Shown one piece after another: positions 1 to 6,393 of a stretch of 9,966 nt of DNA. Each line of letters starts with the position of its first letter. The stretch's first letter is position 1. Source of the DNA: Crocinitomicaceae bacterium (GTDB lineage: Bacteria > Bacteroidota > Bacteroidia > Flavobacteriales_D > Crocinitomicaceae); contig DORI01000132.1 of the NCBI GenBank assembly GCA_003512365.1, positions 4,855-14,820 of the forward strand. Direction: 5' to 3'. The notes below the pieces were generated by a model. It searched no databases. It was not told the origin of the DNA and worked only from the letters and a program-made list of their open reading frames with translations. The position numbers and the translations under genes are program-made.

Positions 1-738
1 AAACCCATTAGGTAACCCTAAAAGGTCATTTGTTTCAGATGCTTTAATTGAATTAAAATCAATATTAACAATATCGGCGTTTCTGAGGTGTGGTTCGGCA
101 AGTCGAAAATCAGCATTGAATTCTCCAAGTCGACAAACATCAAAGAATAATTTTTCGAAGAGACCTAATTCTCGCTCGTTCGTGTAAGGAATTTGTAACC
201 CAATATTTGCATGATTAAAAAGAAAACATGGTCGTCTAAAAAGTATTTTACCCAAAAAGCCCTGTTCTTCAATGTCCTTTTCTGGATCACCCAAATCAAG
301 AGAGTAATCTACAGTACAAATATTCACGAGTTGTTCTAGCTTTTCAAATCCTAAATAAAGCGAATATGTCAAATCTTGAGAGCCGCCAATAATTACCGGA
401 ATAACTTTGTTCTTTACCAATTCAAAAACCACTTCTTTAAGTGCTAATTCGGAATCTTTAAACTCGTTTCCCGGTAAAATATCCCCTAAATCGTAAATTT
501 TCTTATTCCAATTTCTTCCTTTATTTAGCGTATACAAGCAACTCCTAAAACGAGAACTATCAGCGTGTACATTCATCATTTTGCTACCTCTGAATTCAGG
601 AATATATAGAATTGCAATGGTATCTTTTTCTATTACTGGAAATGATGAATCGTATTTCTCGATTATTGAACCCAACTGAAAATCATTCCAGTCTCCTGAT
701 TCTTTTAAAGGTGTGAAGTAAATTGAAATATCTTTCAT
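1..738 (-). CDS. Arginase/formimidoylglutamase-family protein, probably non-catalytic; 3' part beyond window
   Basis: I translated this frame by hand: it opens with ATG at 738 (MKDISIYF) and stays open for 246 codons to base 1, so the C-terminal part lies outside the window. The fold family is recognisable from the order of segments: ...IPVIIGGSQDLTY... (about residues 113-125), a strand ending in TVDYSLDLGD (about 142-151), and NADIVNIDFNSIKASE (about 221-236). They align with the arginase/agmatinase metal motifs GGDHS, DAHxD and SxDxDxxDP. Most metal ligands are replaced: GGSQ lacks the His, DYSLD lacks the DAH histidine, and the last motif keeps one Asp. Bacteroidota carry a conserved group of such proteins, usually annotated formimidoylglutamase; from memory their genes often lie near topA or the gldKLMN gliding/T9SS genes. 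Hydrolase activity is doubtful and the true role is unknown to me. The upstream MazG-like gene is 86 bp away on the same strand. Confidence 0.8.
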   Translation of the reverse strand, partial: MKDISIYFTPLKESGDWNDFQLGSIIEKYDSSFPVIEKDTIAILYIPEFRGSKMMNVHADSSRFRSCLYTLNKGRNWNKKIYDLGDILPGNEFKDSELALKEVVFELVKNKVIPVIIGGSQDLTYSLYLGFEKLEQLVNICTVDYSLDLGDPEKDIEEQGFLGKILFRRPCFLFNHANIGLQIPYTNERELGLFEKLFFDVCRLGEFNADFRLAEPHLRNADIVNIDFNSIKASETNDLLGLPNGF

Positions 739-754
739 TGCTTTGTTTCAACCA

Positions 755-786
755 CGAAAATAAACATATGATTTCCCAAATTTAAA
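755..786 (-). promoter_or_regulatory. Possible Bacteroidota-type promoter for the arginase-like gene
   Basis: Read on the minus strand, TTTA (786-783), a 20-nt spacer and TATTTTCG (762-755) resemble TTTG-N19/20-TAnnTTTG with one mismatch in each box. The expected transcript start would leave a leader of roughly ten bases before the ATG at 738. Both boxes are imperfect in an AT-rich stretch, so this is only a candidate. The 86-bp gap also contains an eight-T run (minus strand, 799-792) after a weak 5-bp AT stem, which is not convincing as a terminator. Confidence 0.25.
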
Positions 787-824
787 ATAAGAAAAAAAAG
801 TAATGAAAGTTTAAAAGTGGAAAA

Positions 825-1235
825 CTAGTCGTTAGCAAGTATCCTTTCAATATTTGGTTTAAAATATTTGGTAGACTTCATGATTTTGCCATCTTCACGA
901 TAAATTGGCTTACCATTTTCATCTAATTTACTCATATTAGACCGTTGTATCTCGTTGAATACTTCTTCTATTTTATTTTGAAGGCCATGCTTTAAAATTG
1001 TTCCACATAATATGTACAATTGATCTCCTAATGCATCTGCAACTTCCACTAGGTCACCATTTTTAGCGGCTTCAAGGTATTCGTCGTTTTCCTCTTGCAT
1101 TAAACGATGCCTTAGTTCTATTTCTTGAACCGAAAGCTTAGAAGTTGGCGAATAATTATTTTCTATTCCAAAGGAATCGTGAAATTTTTCTACTGCTTGA
1201 ATTGTTTCCTTTATTGTCATTTGATTTTTTTGCAT
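825..1235 (-). CDS. MazG-like nucleoside triphosphate pyrophosphohydrolase
   Basis: A 136-residue all-alpha protein of the MazG/PRA-PH-like superfamily. These enzymes hydrolyse (d)NTPs to the monophosphate plus pyrophosphate in the cytoplasm, usually to clear non-canonical nucleotides. The metal-binding signature is visible as EExxE at residues 48-52 (EENDE) followed by ExxD at 64-67 (EVAD), with another Asp at 71. An early VEKFHDSFG (15-23) and the tail segment NMSKLDENGKPIYREDGK (100-117) followed by KYFKPNI are typical of the short single-domain bacterial and phage members. This is half the size of a tandem-domain housekeeping MazG. No good Shine-Dalgarno marks the start; Met6 (MTIKET) is an alternative. 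Substrate cannot be told from sequence. The arginase-like gene lies 86 bp downstream on the same strand and could be partly co-transcribed. Confidence 0.85.
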   Translation of the reverse strand: MQKNQMTIKETIQAVEKFHDSFGIENNYSPTSKLSVQEIELRHRLMQEENDEYLEAAKNGDLVEVADALGDQLYILCGTILKHGLQNKIEEVFNEIQRSNMSKLDENGKPIYREDGKIMKSTKYFKPNIERILAND

Positions 1236-1462
1236 TTTTCAATTAAAAATATTTGATAAATTTAAATTTTTCTACTGAATTCTTATCAAATTGAAAAAAG
1301 CATAGTTTTTTTCATATAAATGTTATTTAATTTCATGATAAATTCAACTAAAATAGAAAAAAGAAAAGAAAATTATCGAAATTCGTTTTTGGTAAGTTCT
1401 CCTTCGAACGAAATTAATTGTAACAAAATAAAAACCTCAACGTCCTAACTTAAAATTTATAC
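1236..1462. other. Divergent intergenic region between MazG-like gene and beta-barrel gene
   Basis: This 227-bp, very AT-rich segment has no open frame that resembles a gene and must hold the promoters of both flanking genes. For the minus-strand gene, TTTG (1290-1287), a 22-nt spacer and TAAATTTA (1264-1257) make a plausible promoter about 21 bases ahead of the ATG. For the plus-strand gene I find only TTTG at 1388-1391 followed 23 bases later by TAATTGTA, which is a poor match. A 9-bp inverted repeat is listed separately. No tRNA or small RNA structure is evident. Confidence 0.5.
1251..1291. repeat. 9-bp perfect inverted repeat overlapping the MazG-like promoter
   Basis: ATTTGATAA (1251-1259) and TTATCAAAT (1283-1291) are exact reverse complements separated by 23 bases, with centres 32 bp apart, about three helical turns. 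One arm covers the candidate -33 TTTG and the other overlaps the candidate -7 box of the minus-strand MazG-like gene. This geometry would suit a dimeric regulator binding two half sites. In sequence this AT-rich, a 9-bp match at such a distance can easily arise by chance, so the regulatory reading is tentative. Confidence 0.3.
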
Positions 1463-2542
1463 ATGAAATATTTCACTCTTTTAACAGCATTTCTATTTTT
1501 AACGTGTTTTGTGAACGCTCAAAAAAATGAAAACAGAATAATTCACATCAGTGGCGACGATACCCTAGTTTTTGAATTAGGCGGAATGAAAGGCAATCTC
1601 GATTCTCTAATTGAAGAATCACTAAAATCATTTTACAACCTCGAAGGAATGTCAGAAATTAGAAGATTTGGGTTCTCAATGGATTCTGTTTTTACTGATG
1701 ATTTTGATATAAAAATTGAAAATGAATTAAGCAAGGATGATTCGGTGAAAATCAAACTTGGAAATATGAAAATTGTCATCATCGAAAACAAAGACAAATC
1801 GGAAAAGAGGGAAAACGGCGGAAAACGTAAAGTAATCATTGACCAAGAAATAAGAATGGATCACTCGGATGAAAATCATACAGGACACAAACATGGTAAC
1901 ACATCACACAAGAAAATAAAAACCCCAGAACCGAAATCGTATTGGTCTGGTCTCAGTTACGGAACCAACGGTATGCTCAATGAAACGGGGAATTTTACGA
2001 ATGAAACGGATGCTTCTTATTTAAAATTCGACTACGTAAAAAGTTATGAAGTACAATTTAATGTACTTGAAAAACGATTCCCAGTTTATAAAAATCACAT
2101 TGGGGTGACCACCGGACTTGGATTCAAATGGAACCGATTTACTCTTGATAATAATACGATCGATTTGAACTACAATGACTCTATTTTATTCACAAGTCCA
2201 TCGAATTCGGAATACAAACGTAGTACTTTACGATCGGCATATATTCAAGCTCCACTTCTTCTTGAATTGTGTTCAAATAAAGATCCGAAAAAAGCATGGC
2301 ACCTATCCGTTGGAATGGTTGGAGGTTTAAGATTAGGTTCAAGTTGGCGCACGAAAGTTGATAACGATGTGACCAATACAAAAGGTGATTTTAATTTCAG
2401 ACCTTTCACAGCTCATGCCGTTGCGATTTTGGGCTACGATGAGGTAAGTCTGTATGTAAATTACGGTCTATCGAATGTGTTCGAAAAAAACACTGCTCCT
2501 ACGATAAAAATGGTTTCAGCGGGTGTAATCGTACATTTCTGA
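1463..2542 (+). CDS. Outer-membrane beta-barrel protein with His-rich linker
   Basis: The product has 359 residues and starts with a clear Sec signal peptide (MKYFTLLTAFLFLTCFVNA, cleavage before Q20). Residues about 25-125 form a charged, acidic N-terminal region with several hydrophobic beta-like stretches. Residues 134-149 are histidine-rich (His134, 139, 142, 144, 149, with acidic neighbours). From about 158 (SYWSGLSYGTNGML) to the end, alternating aromatic/polar strands and a final Phe (GVIVHF) are typical of the PorT/OMP_b-brl-like small barrels common in Bacteroidota. It is therefore expected in the outer membrane. The ligand or function is unknown; the His cluster could bind a transition metal, but that is inference. 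It stands alone on this strand, and the downstream miaE gene converges on it at 20 bp. No strong promoter or ribosome binding site precedes the ATG. Confidence 0.75.
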   Translation: MKYFTLLTAFLFLTCFVNAQKNENRIIHISGDDTLVFELGGMKGNLDSLIEESLKSFYNLEGMSEIRRFGFSMDSVFTDDFDIKIENELSKDDSVKIKLGNMKIVIIENKDKSEKRENGGKRKVIIDQEIRMDHSDENHTGHKHGNTSHKKIKTPEPKSYWSGLSYGTNGMLNETGNFTNETDASYLKFDYVKSYEVQFNVLEKRFPVYKNHIGVTTGLGFKWNRFTLDNNTIDLNYNDSILFTSPSNSEYKRSTLRSAYIQAPLLLELCSNKDPKKAWHLSVGMVGGLRLGSSWRTKVDNDVTNTKGDFNFRPFTAHAVAILGYDEVSLYVNYGLSNVFEKNTAPTIKMVSAGVIVHF

Positions 2543-2562
2543 TCTAAGTGAATAACAAGTCA

Positions 2563-3195
2563 CTAACCGTGCATTGTTTCAGTTTTACCATATTTTTCCA
2601 TCAGGCTAGCTTCGAATTCAAGGAATTCCTGCCAACATTTATCAACGTTAATTCCGTTGGCATATTTGCGAGCAAAGCCCAAAAATGTTGTATAATGCCT
2701 CGCTTCGCTTTCCATTAAAGATCGGTAGAATGATTTGAGGTCTTCATCTTTCAATTCTTCGGATAAAATTTTAAATCGTTCACAACTTCGGGCTTCAATC
2801 ATCGCTGCGAAAAGCATTTTATTTACAAACATTCCTTCGGTTGTGCTATTGGTTTTATTGCGCCGCAGATATTCACTTAGGTCATTAACATAGGGATCTT
2901 TGCGCTCAAATCCTAGTTTTAATCCACGTTCCAAAAGTTTATCGTGAACCAAATCAAAGTGTTCCATTTCCTCTTGACAGATGGCGGTCATCGCTTGAAC
3001 TAGGTCGGTGTAATGCGGATATTGAACAATAATCGAAATGGCATTGCTAGCTGCTTTTTGCTCGCAAAATGCATGATCAACTAAAATTTCTTCAATGTTT
3101 TTTTCAACGATATTTACCCATCTTGGGTCGGTTGCCATTTTTAATCCAAGCATAGCTTTATTTATTGTTGACAAATTTAATTTACAAATTTCCAT
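2563..3195 (-). CDS. miaE: tRNA-(ms[2]io[6]A)-hydroxylase MiaE
   Basis: MiaE is a non-haem diiron monooxygenase that hydroxylates the isopentenyl group of ms2i6A37 in tRNAs reading UNN codons, using O2. The 210-residue product shows the four-helix-bundle ligand pattern: Glu45 (HAFCEQKAAS), E76-x-x-H79 (EEMEHF), Glu134 in the family hallmark IEARSCERF, and E164-x-x-H167 (ESEARHYTTF). All six expected ligands are present, so it should be active. I chose ATG at 3195 (MEICKL). The frame stays open upstream to 3360, but that 55-codon extension runs antisense through the Tat-signal region of the neighbouring gene and resembles no MiaE N-terminus. Its start codon is only 16 bp from the divergent LD-carboxypeptidase start, so its promoter must lie inside that gene; I could not recognise it. 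The enzyme acts after MiaA and MiaB, neither of which is in the window. Confidence 0.92.
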   Translation of the reverse strand: MEICKLNLSTINKAMLGLKMATDPRWVNIVEKNIEEILVDHAFCEQKAASNAISIIVQYPHYTDLVQAMTAICQEEMEHFDLVHDKLLERGLKLGFERKDPYVNDLSEYLRRNKTNSTTEGMFVNKMLFAAMIEARSCERFKILSEELKDEDLKSFYRSLMESEARHYTTFLGFARKYANGINVDKCWQEFLEFEASLMEKYGKTETMHG

Positions 3196-3207
3196 TTCGT
3201 ATCTTTG
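3176..3207 (+). promoter_or_regulatory. Bacteroidota-type promoter for the LD-carboxypeptidase gene, giving a near-leaderless mRNA
   Basis: TATCTTTG at 3200-3207 is an exact match to the TAnnTTTG -7 box of Bacteroidota primary-sigma promoters. TTTA at 3176-3179 stands at the -33 position with a 20-nt spacer (three of four bases of TTTG). Only four bases separate the box from the ATG at 3212, so transcription should begin at or next to the start codon. The -33 element and much of the spacer lie within the first codons of miaE on the other strand. Confidence 0.6.
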
Positions 3208-3211
3208 ATTG

Positions 3212-4249
3212 ATGAGTTTTTTATCCCGTAGGCATTTTTTAAAATCAAGTTCGCTTTTAGGACTTGGGTCGATGGTATTACCCGAATTTAATTTAATGGA
3301 CTTTGATGCATCCAGTGCAATTGGTCTACAGAAACCAAAAAAACTAGCATCAGGAGACAAAATTGCGGTTACGGCTCCCGGAGGTGCAATTTGGGATCAA
3401 AAAGATGTTTTACGTTTTGAGCAGCTACTGAAAAGCATGGGTTATTTAGTAGTTTTAGGCGAAACGCTTACCAAAAAAAAAGGATACCTTGCCGGAACGG
3501 ATGAAGAGCGCAGCAACGAATTGATGTCATTTTTCGCCGATCCTTCGATTGATGGAATTATTGCCATGCGCGGTGGTTGGGGTTGTGCTCGATTACTCGA
3601 TAAACTTGATTATTCTGTTATTCAATCAAATCCGAAGGTATTAATGGGATTTAGTGACATCACTAGTTTGCTAAATGCTATTTACATTAAAACAGGTCTT
3701 GTGACATTTCACGGTTTGGTAGGTGTCAATTCGTGGAATGAATTTTCAACGGATGTTTTCAATCGTGTGGTTTGCAACGGAGAAACATTTTCCCTGCCAT
3801 TGGATCATTTATCAACTTCATATTTCGTTACCCTAAACAAAGGTAAAGCAAGCGGTAAACTTTTTGGTGGAAATTTATCCGTGATTAGTGGTTTAGTTGG
3901 AAGTCCCTATTTTGAAATTCCTGAAAATTCGATTTTGTTTTTGGAAGAAACGAACGAGGAACCGTATGTGGTCGATCGACTTCTGACACATTTAAAATTG
4001 GCGAATGTATACGAAAAACTGAATGGTGTAGTTTTTGGAAATTGTTCTAGGTGTTTGGCAGAAAACCCTATGCAATCTATACAGACAATTGACGTTATTC
4101 GTGAACATTTTTCAGAATTAAAGATCCCTGTTAGTTATGGCTCTCCGATTGGACATATTGCGAGTAAATGGACGCTTCCAATTGGAATTGAGGTAGAAAT
4201 GGATGCGGAAACGGGATCATTAACTCTTCTTGAATCCGCAGTAAGTTAG
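3212..4249 (+). CDS. LD-carboxypeptidase (peptidase S66, LdcA-like) with Tat signal
   Basis: The 345-residue serine peptidase of family S66 removes the terminal D-Ala from murein tetrapeptides by cleaving an L,D bond. The catalytic triad is intact: Ser148 in MGFSDITS, Glu245 in ILFLEETNEE, and His315 in SPIGHIASKWTLPIG. The substrate-loop segment RGGWGCARLLDKLDY is at 120-134. In front of the domain (which begins near KIAVTAPGG, about 50-58) is a twin-arginine signal, SRRHFLKSS (residues 5-13), followed by a weakly hydrophobic stretch, implying export of the folded enzyme to the periplasm or membrane. Well-studied LdcA is cytoplasmic and serves peptidoglycan recycling, so this copy probably trims murein in the periplasm. 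I preferred ATG at 3212 over the TTG at 3209 because the -7 promoter box leaves room only for the ATG. The fused E1 gene follows after 17 bp but has its own -7 box. Confidence 0.9.
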   Translation: MSFLSRRHFLKSSSLLGLGSMVLPEFNLMDFDASSAIGLQKPKKLASGDKIAVTAPGGAIWDQKDVLRFEQLLKSMGYLVVLGETLTKKKGYLAGTDEERSNELMSFFADPSIDGIIAMRGGWGCARLLDKLDYSVIQSNPKVLMGFSDITSLLNAIYIKTGLVTFHGLVGVNSWNEFSTDVFNRVVCNGETFSLPLDHLSTSYFVTLNKGKASGKLFGGNLSVISGLVGSPYFEIPENSILFLEETNEEPYVVDRLLTHLKLANVYEKLNGVVFGNCSRCLAENPMQSIQTIDVIREHFSELKIPVSYGSPIGHIASKWTLPIGIEVEMDAETGSLTLLESAVS

Positions 4250-4255
4250 ATTTTG

Positions 4256-4263
4256 TATATTTG
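4256..4263 (+). promoter_or_regulatory. -7 box (TATATTTG) directly before the E1 start
   Basis: TATATTTG is an exact TAnnTTTG match lying in the 17-bp gap after the LD-carboxypeptidase stop. Three bases separate it from the ATG at 4267. Only a weak -33 candidate exists (CTTG, 4229-4232, 23-nt spacer). If used, the transcript would start on or just after the first ATG, making the mRNA leaderless or shifting initiation to the ATG at 4279. It argues that the E1 gene is transcribed separately from the gene before it. Confidence 0.5.
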
Positions 4264-4266
4264 AAC

Positions 4267-6354
4267 ATGATATCTGAAATGCCAAAAAACAAGTTAAGTA
4301 TCAATAAAACAGAATTGGAAAAAGCATATCGCTTGATGTTTACGGCCAAAACAATGGCTGAAAAATATGAAGCGAACAAAGAAATTACTGCCAAGTATGT
4401 TCATGCTACTTCCCGAGGTCATGAAGCCATTCAACTTGCTGTGGGTCTTCAATTGAAACCACAGGATTGGGTTGCGCCATATTACCGTGATGACAGTATC
4501 CTACTTGGAATCGGAATGACTCCCTATGAATTGATGCTTCAGGTATTTGCGAAGAACGATGATCCTTTTTCAGGAGGAAGAACCTATTATTCTCATCCAT
4601 CCTTGAATCGAGACGATATGCCAAAAATACCTCATCAATCTTCGGCAACTGGAATGCAAGCAATTCCAACTACCGGTGTTGCTATGGGAATACAATACAA
4701 GGAGAAAGAAAAATTAGTTGAATATAAATCTTGGGAGGAGGCTCCTGTGGTTGTTTGTTCACTTGGTGATGCTTCTTGTACAGAAGGTGAGGTTTCTGAA
4801 GCGTTTCAAATGGCTGCCTTGAAGCAGTTTCCAATTGTATATCTGGTTCAAGATAACGAATGGGACATCTCCGCTAATGCAACCGAAACTAGGGCTCAGG
4901 ATATTTCTCATTACGCAAAAGGATTTAAAGGAATTGAGGTTAGAAGCATTGATGGAAGTGATTTTTCGGAATCTTACACGTGCATTCGAGAGGTATTCGA
5001 ACTTGTTCGAAAAGAAAGAAGACCGTTTATCGTTCATGCCAAAGTCCCTTTATTGGGTCATCATACATCAGGAGTACGAAAAGAATGGTACCGCGATGAT
5101 TTGGAAGAAGATGCAAAAGACGATCCCCATCCAAAATTGAAAAAATTATTGGAAGAACAAGGTTCACCGTTGTCTTACTTCATAAATACAGAGTCTAATG
5201 TTCGAAAATTAGTCGATGCCGATTACGAACGTGCCTTGAATGCGGAGGACCCTTCGCCTGAAAGTATCACAAATTTTATCTTTGCTCCAACACCAATAAT
5301 AGAAGAGAAAGGTGAACGCGAACCAAAAGGAAAGAAAAAAACCGTTATGGTTGATTCAGCACTTTTTGCTGTTCGAGAAATTATGTACGCTCATCCGGAA
5401 GCTCTTCTTTATGGTCAAGATGTTGGAGGTAGGCTTGGTGGAGTTTTCCGAGAGGCGGCGACTTTAGCCCAAACTTTCGGAGATAACCGTGTTTTCAATA
5501 CGCCAATTCAGGAAGCATTCATTATTGGGTCAACTGTTGGAATGTCGGTTGTTGGATTAAAACCAATTGTGGAAGTTCAATTTGCAGATTACATTTGGCC
5601 AGGATTAAATCAGTTATTTACGGAAGTATCGCGCTCTTATTATTTGTCGAACGGAAAATGGCCAGTTAGTTGTGTTATTCGTGTTCCAATTGGAGCTTAT
5701 GGATCTGGGGGACCATATCATTCATCCAGTGTTGAATCTGTTTTAGCTAATATTCGTGGAATTAAAGTAGTTTACCCTTCCACTGGAGCTGATTTGAAAG
5801 GATTGTTGAAAGCGGCTTTCTATGATCCCAACCCCGTTGTAATATTGGAGCACAAAGGTTTGTATTGGTCGAAAATTCCGGGAACGGAAGGAGCGATGTC
5901 AATTGAACCAAGTGATGATTATGTTATACCAATTGGAAAAGCGAGAACAGTTTTAGAGACTGATACAAGTCAAGTTGAATCTGGAAAATCAATAGGAGTA
6001 ATTACATACGGAAGAGGTGTTTATTGGACAATGGAAGCGGCACAGAATTTCCCTGGTCATGTTGAAATTTTGGATCTCAGAAGTATTAATCCACTGGATC
6101 ACGAAGCTATGAATGCATTGTGCAGAAAACATGGAAGAATTTTAATTGTTACTGAAGAATCTGTCGAGTGTTCTTTTTCATTAGGACTAGCCGGAAGACT
6201 ACAGCGCGATAATTTTGAATTTTTAGATGCGGCCATTTCTATCGTAGGCTCCGTTGATACGCCAGCAATTCCTTTGAACAGCACGCTTGAGGCCGCGTTA
6301 CTTACCAATGCTCAACATGTGAGGGATGCGATTCAATCAAAAATCAGTTATTAA
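4267..6354 (+). CDS. 2-oxoacid dehydrogenase E1, fused alpha and beta subunits (branched-chain type)
   Basis: This thiamine-diphosphate-dependent E1 decarboxylates a 2-oxoacid and transfers the acyl group to the lipoyl domain of an E2; branched-chain 2-oxoacids are the likeliest substrates. In 695 residues it joins E1-alpha (about 1-340) to E1-beta (about 358-695) through a charged linker rich in Glu and Lys. Alpha features are PYYRDDS (71-77), the ThDP/Mg motif from GDAS (167-170) to DN (196-197, in place of GDG...NN), and the active-site loop GHHTSGVRKEWYRDD followed by DPHPKLKKLL. Beta features are GQDVGGRLGGVFR (383-395), NTPIQEAF with the cofactor-activating Glu416, VQFADYIWPG (437-446), GGPYHSSSVES with His485, and VVYPSTGADLKGLL. 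E2 and E3 genes are absent from the window. Such fusions are common in Bacteroidota. The start could be 4267, 4279 or TTG 4261; the promoter position argues against the TTG. Confidence 0.9.
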   Translation: MISEMPKNKLSINKTELEKAYRLMFTAKTMAEKYEANKEITAKYVHATSRGHEAIQLAVGLQLKPQDWVAPYYRDDSILLGIGMTPYELMLQVFAKNDDPFSGGRTYYSHPSLNRDDMPKIPHQSSATGMQAIPTTGVAMGIQYKEKEKLVEYKSWEEAPVVVCSLGDASCTEGEVSEAFQMAALKQFPIVYLVQDNEWDISANATETRAQDISHYAKGFKGIEVRSIDGSDFSESYTCIREVFELVRKERRPFIVHAKVPLLGHHTSGVRKEWYRDDLEEDAKDDPHPKLKKLLEEQGSPLSYFINTESNVRKLVDADYERALNAEDPSPESITNFIFAPTPIIEEKGEREPKGKKKTVMVDSALFAVREIMYAHPEALLYGQDVGGRLGGVFREAATLAQTFGDNRVFNTPIQEAFIIGSTVGMSVVGLKPIVEVQFADYIWPGLNQLFTEVSRSYYLSNGKWPVSCVIRVPIGAYGSGGPYHSSSVESVLANIRGIKVVYPSTGADLKGLLKAAFYDPNPVVILEHKGLYWSKIPGTEGAMSIEPSDDYVIPIGKARTVLETDTSQVESGKSIGVITYGRGVYWTMEAAQNFPGHVEILDLRSINPLDHEAMNALCRKHGRILIVTEESVECSFSLGLAGRLQRDNFEFLDAAISIVGSVDTPAIPLNSTLEAALLTNAQHVRDAIQSKISY

Positions 6355-6375
6355 TATATGCAACGAATTGGAATT

Positions 6376-6383
6376 TATTTATG
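6376..6383 (+). promoter_or_regulatory. Possible -7 box before the T9SS cargo gene
   Basis: TATTTATG differs from TAnnTTTG by one base and ends ten bases before the ATG at 6394. No clear -33 TTTG is found. It is consistent with a start at 6394 rather than 6358, since transcription would begin inside the longer reading frame. It is weak evidence taken alone. Confidence 0.25.
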
Positions 6384-6393
6384 TCATAGTCAA

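Noticed and set aside
792..824. AT stem plus eight-T run after the MazG-like gene as an intrinsic terminator
   Set aside because: The stem has five AT-rich pairs and the T run is several bases away; such tracts are common in this AT-rich DNA.
825..1235. MazG-like protein as part of a toxin-antitoxin or phage-defence module
   Set aside because: MazG is a pyrophosphohydrolase unrelated to the MazF toxin, and no toxin, nuclease or other defence gene is adjacent.
2547..2564. AGTGA...TCACT hairpin between the convergent beta-barrel and miaE genes
   Set aside because: The stem is only five base pairs with an eight-base loop and no following T run, too weak to call a terminator.
3209..3211. TTG start for the LD-carboxypeptidase (and TTG 4261 for E1)
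   Set aside because: ATG codons follow one or two codons later, and both TTGs lie at or before the predicted transcript start; TTG 4261 is itself part of the -7 box.
3196..3360. 55-codon upstream extension of the miaE frame starting at 3360
   Set aside because: It is antisense to the Tat signal and first domain of the LD-carboxypeptidase, has no resemblance to a MiaE N-terminus, and the internal ATG at 3195 begins a complete family-length protein.
4835..5140. 101-codon plus-strand frame and several minus-strand frames inside the E1 gene
   Set aside because: They lie wholly inside a well-supported conserved coding sequence, and their translations show no domain or composition of a real protein.
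6358..6393. Twelve-residue N-terminal extension of the surface protein
   Set aside because: Starting at 6394 gives a standard signal peptide, whereas the extension puts polar residues and an extra Arg/His stretch ahead of it.
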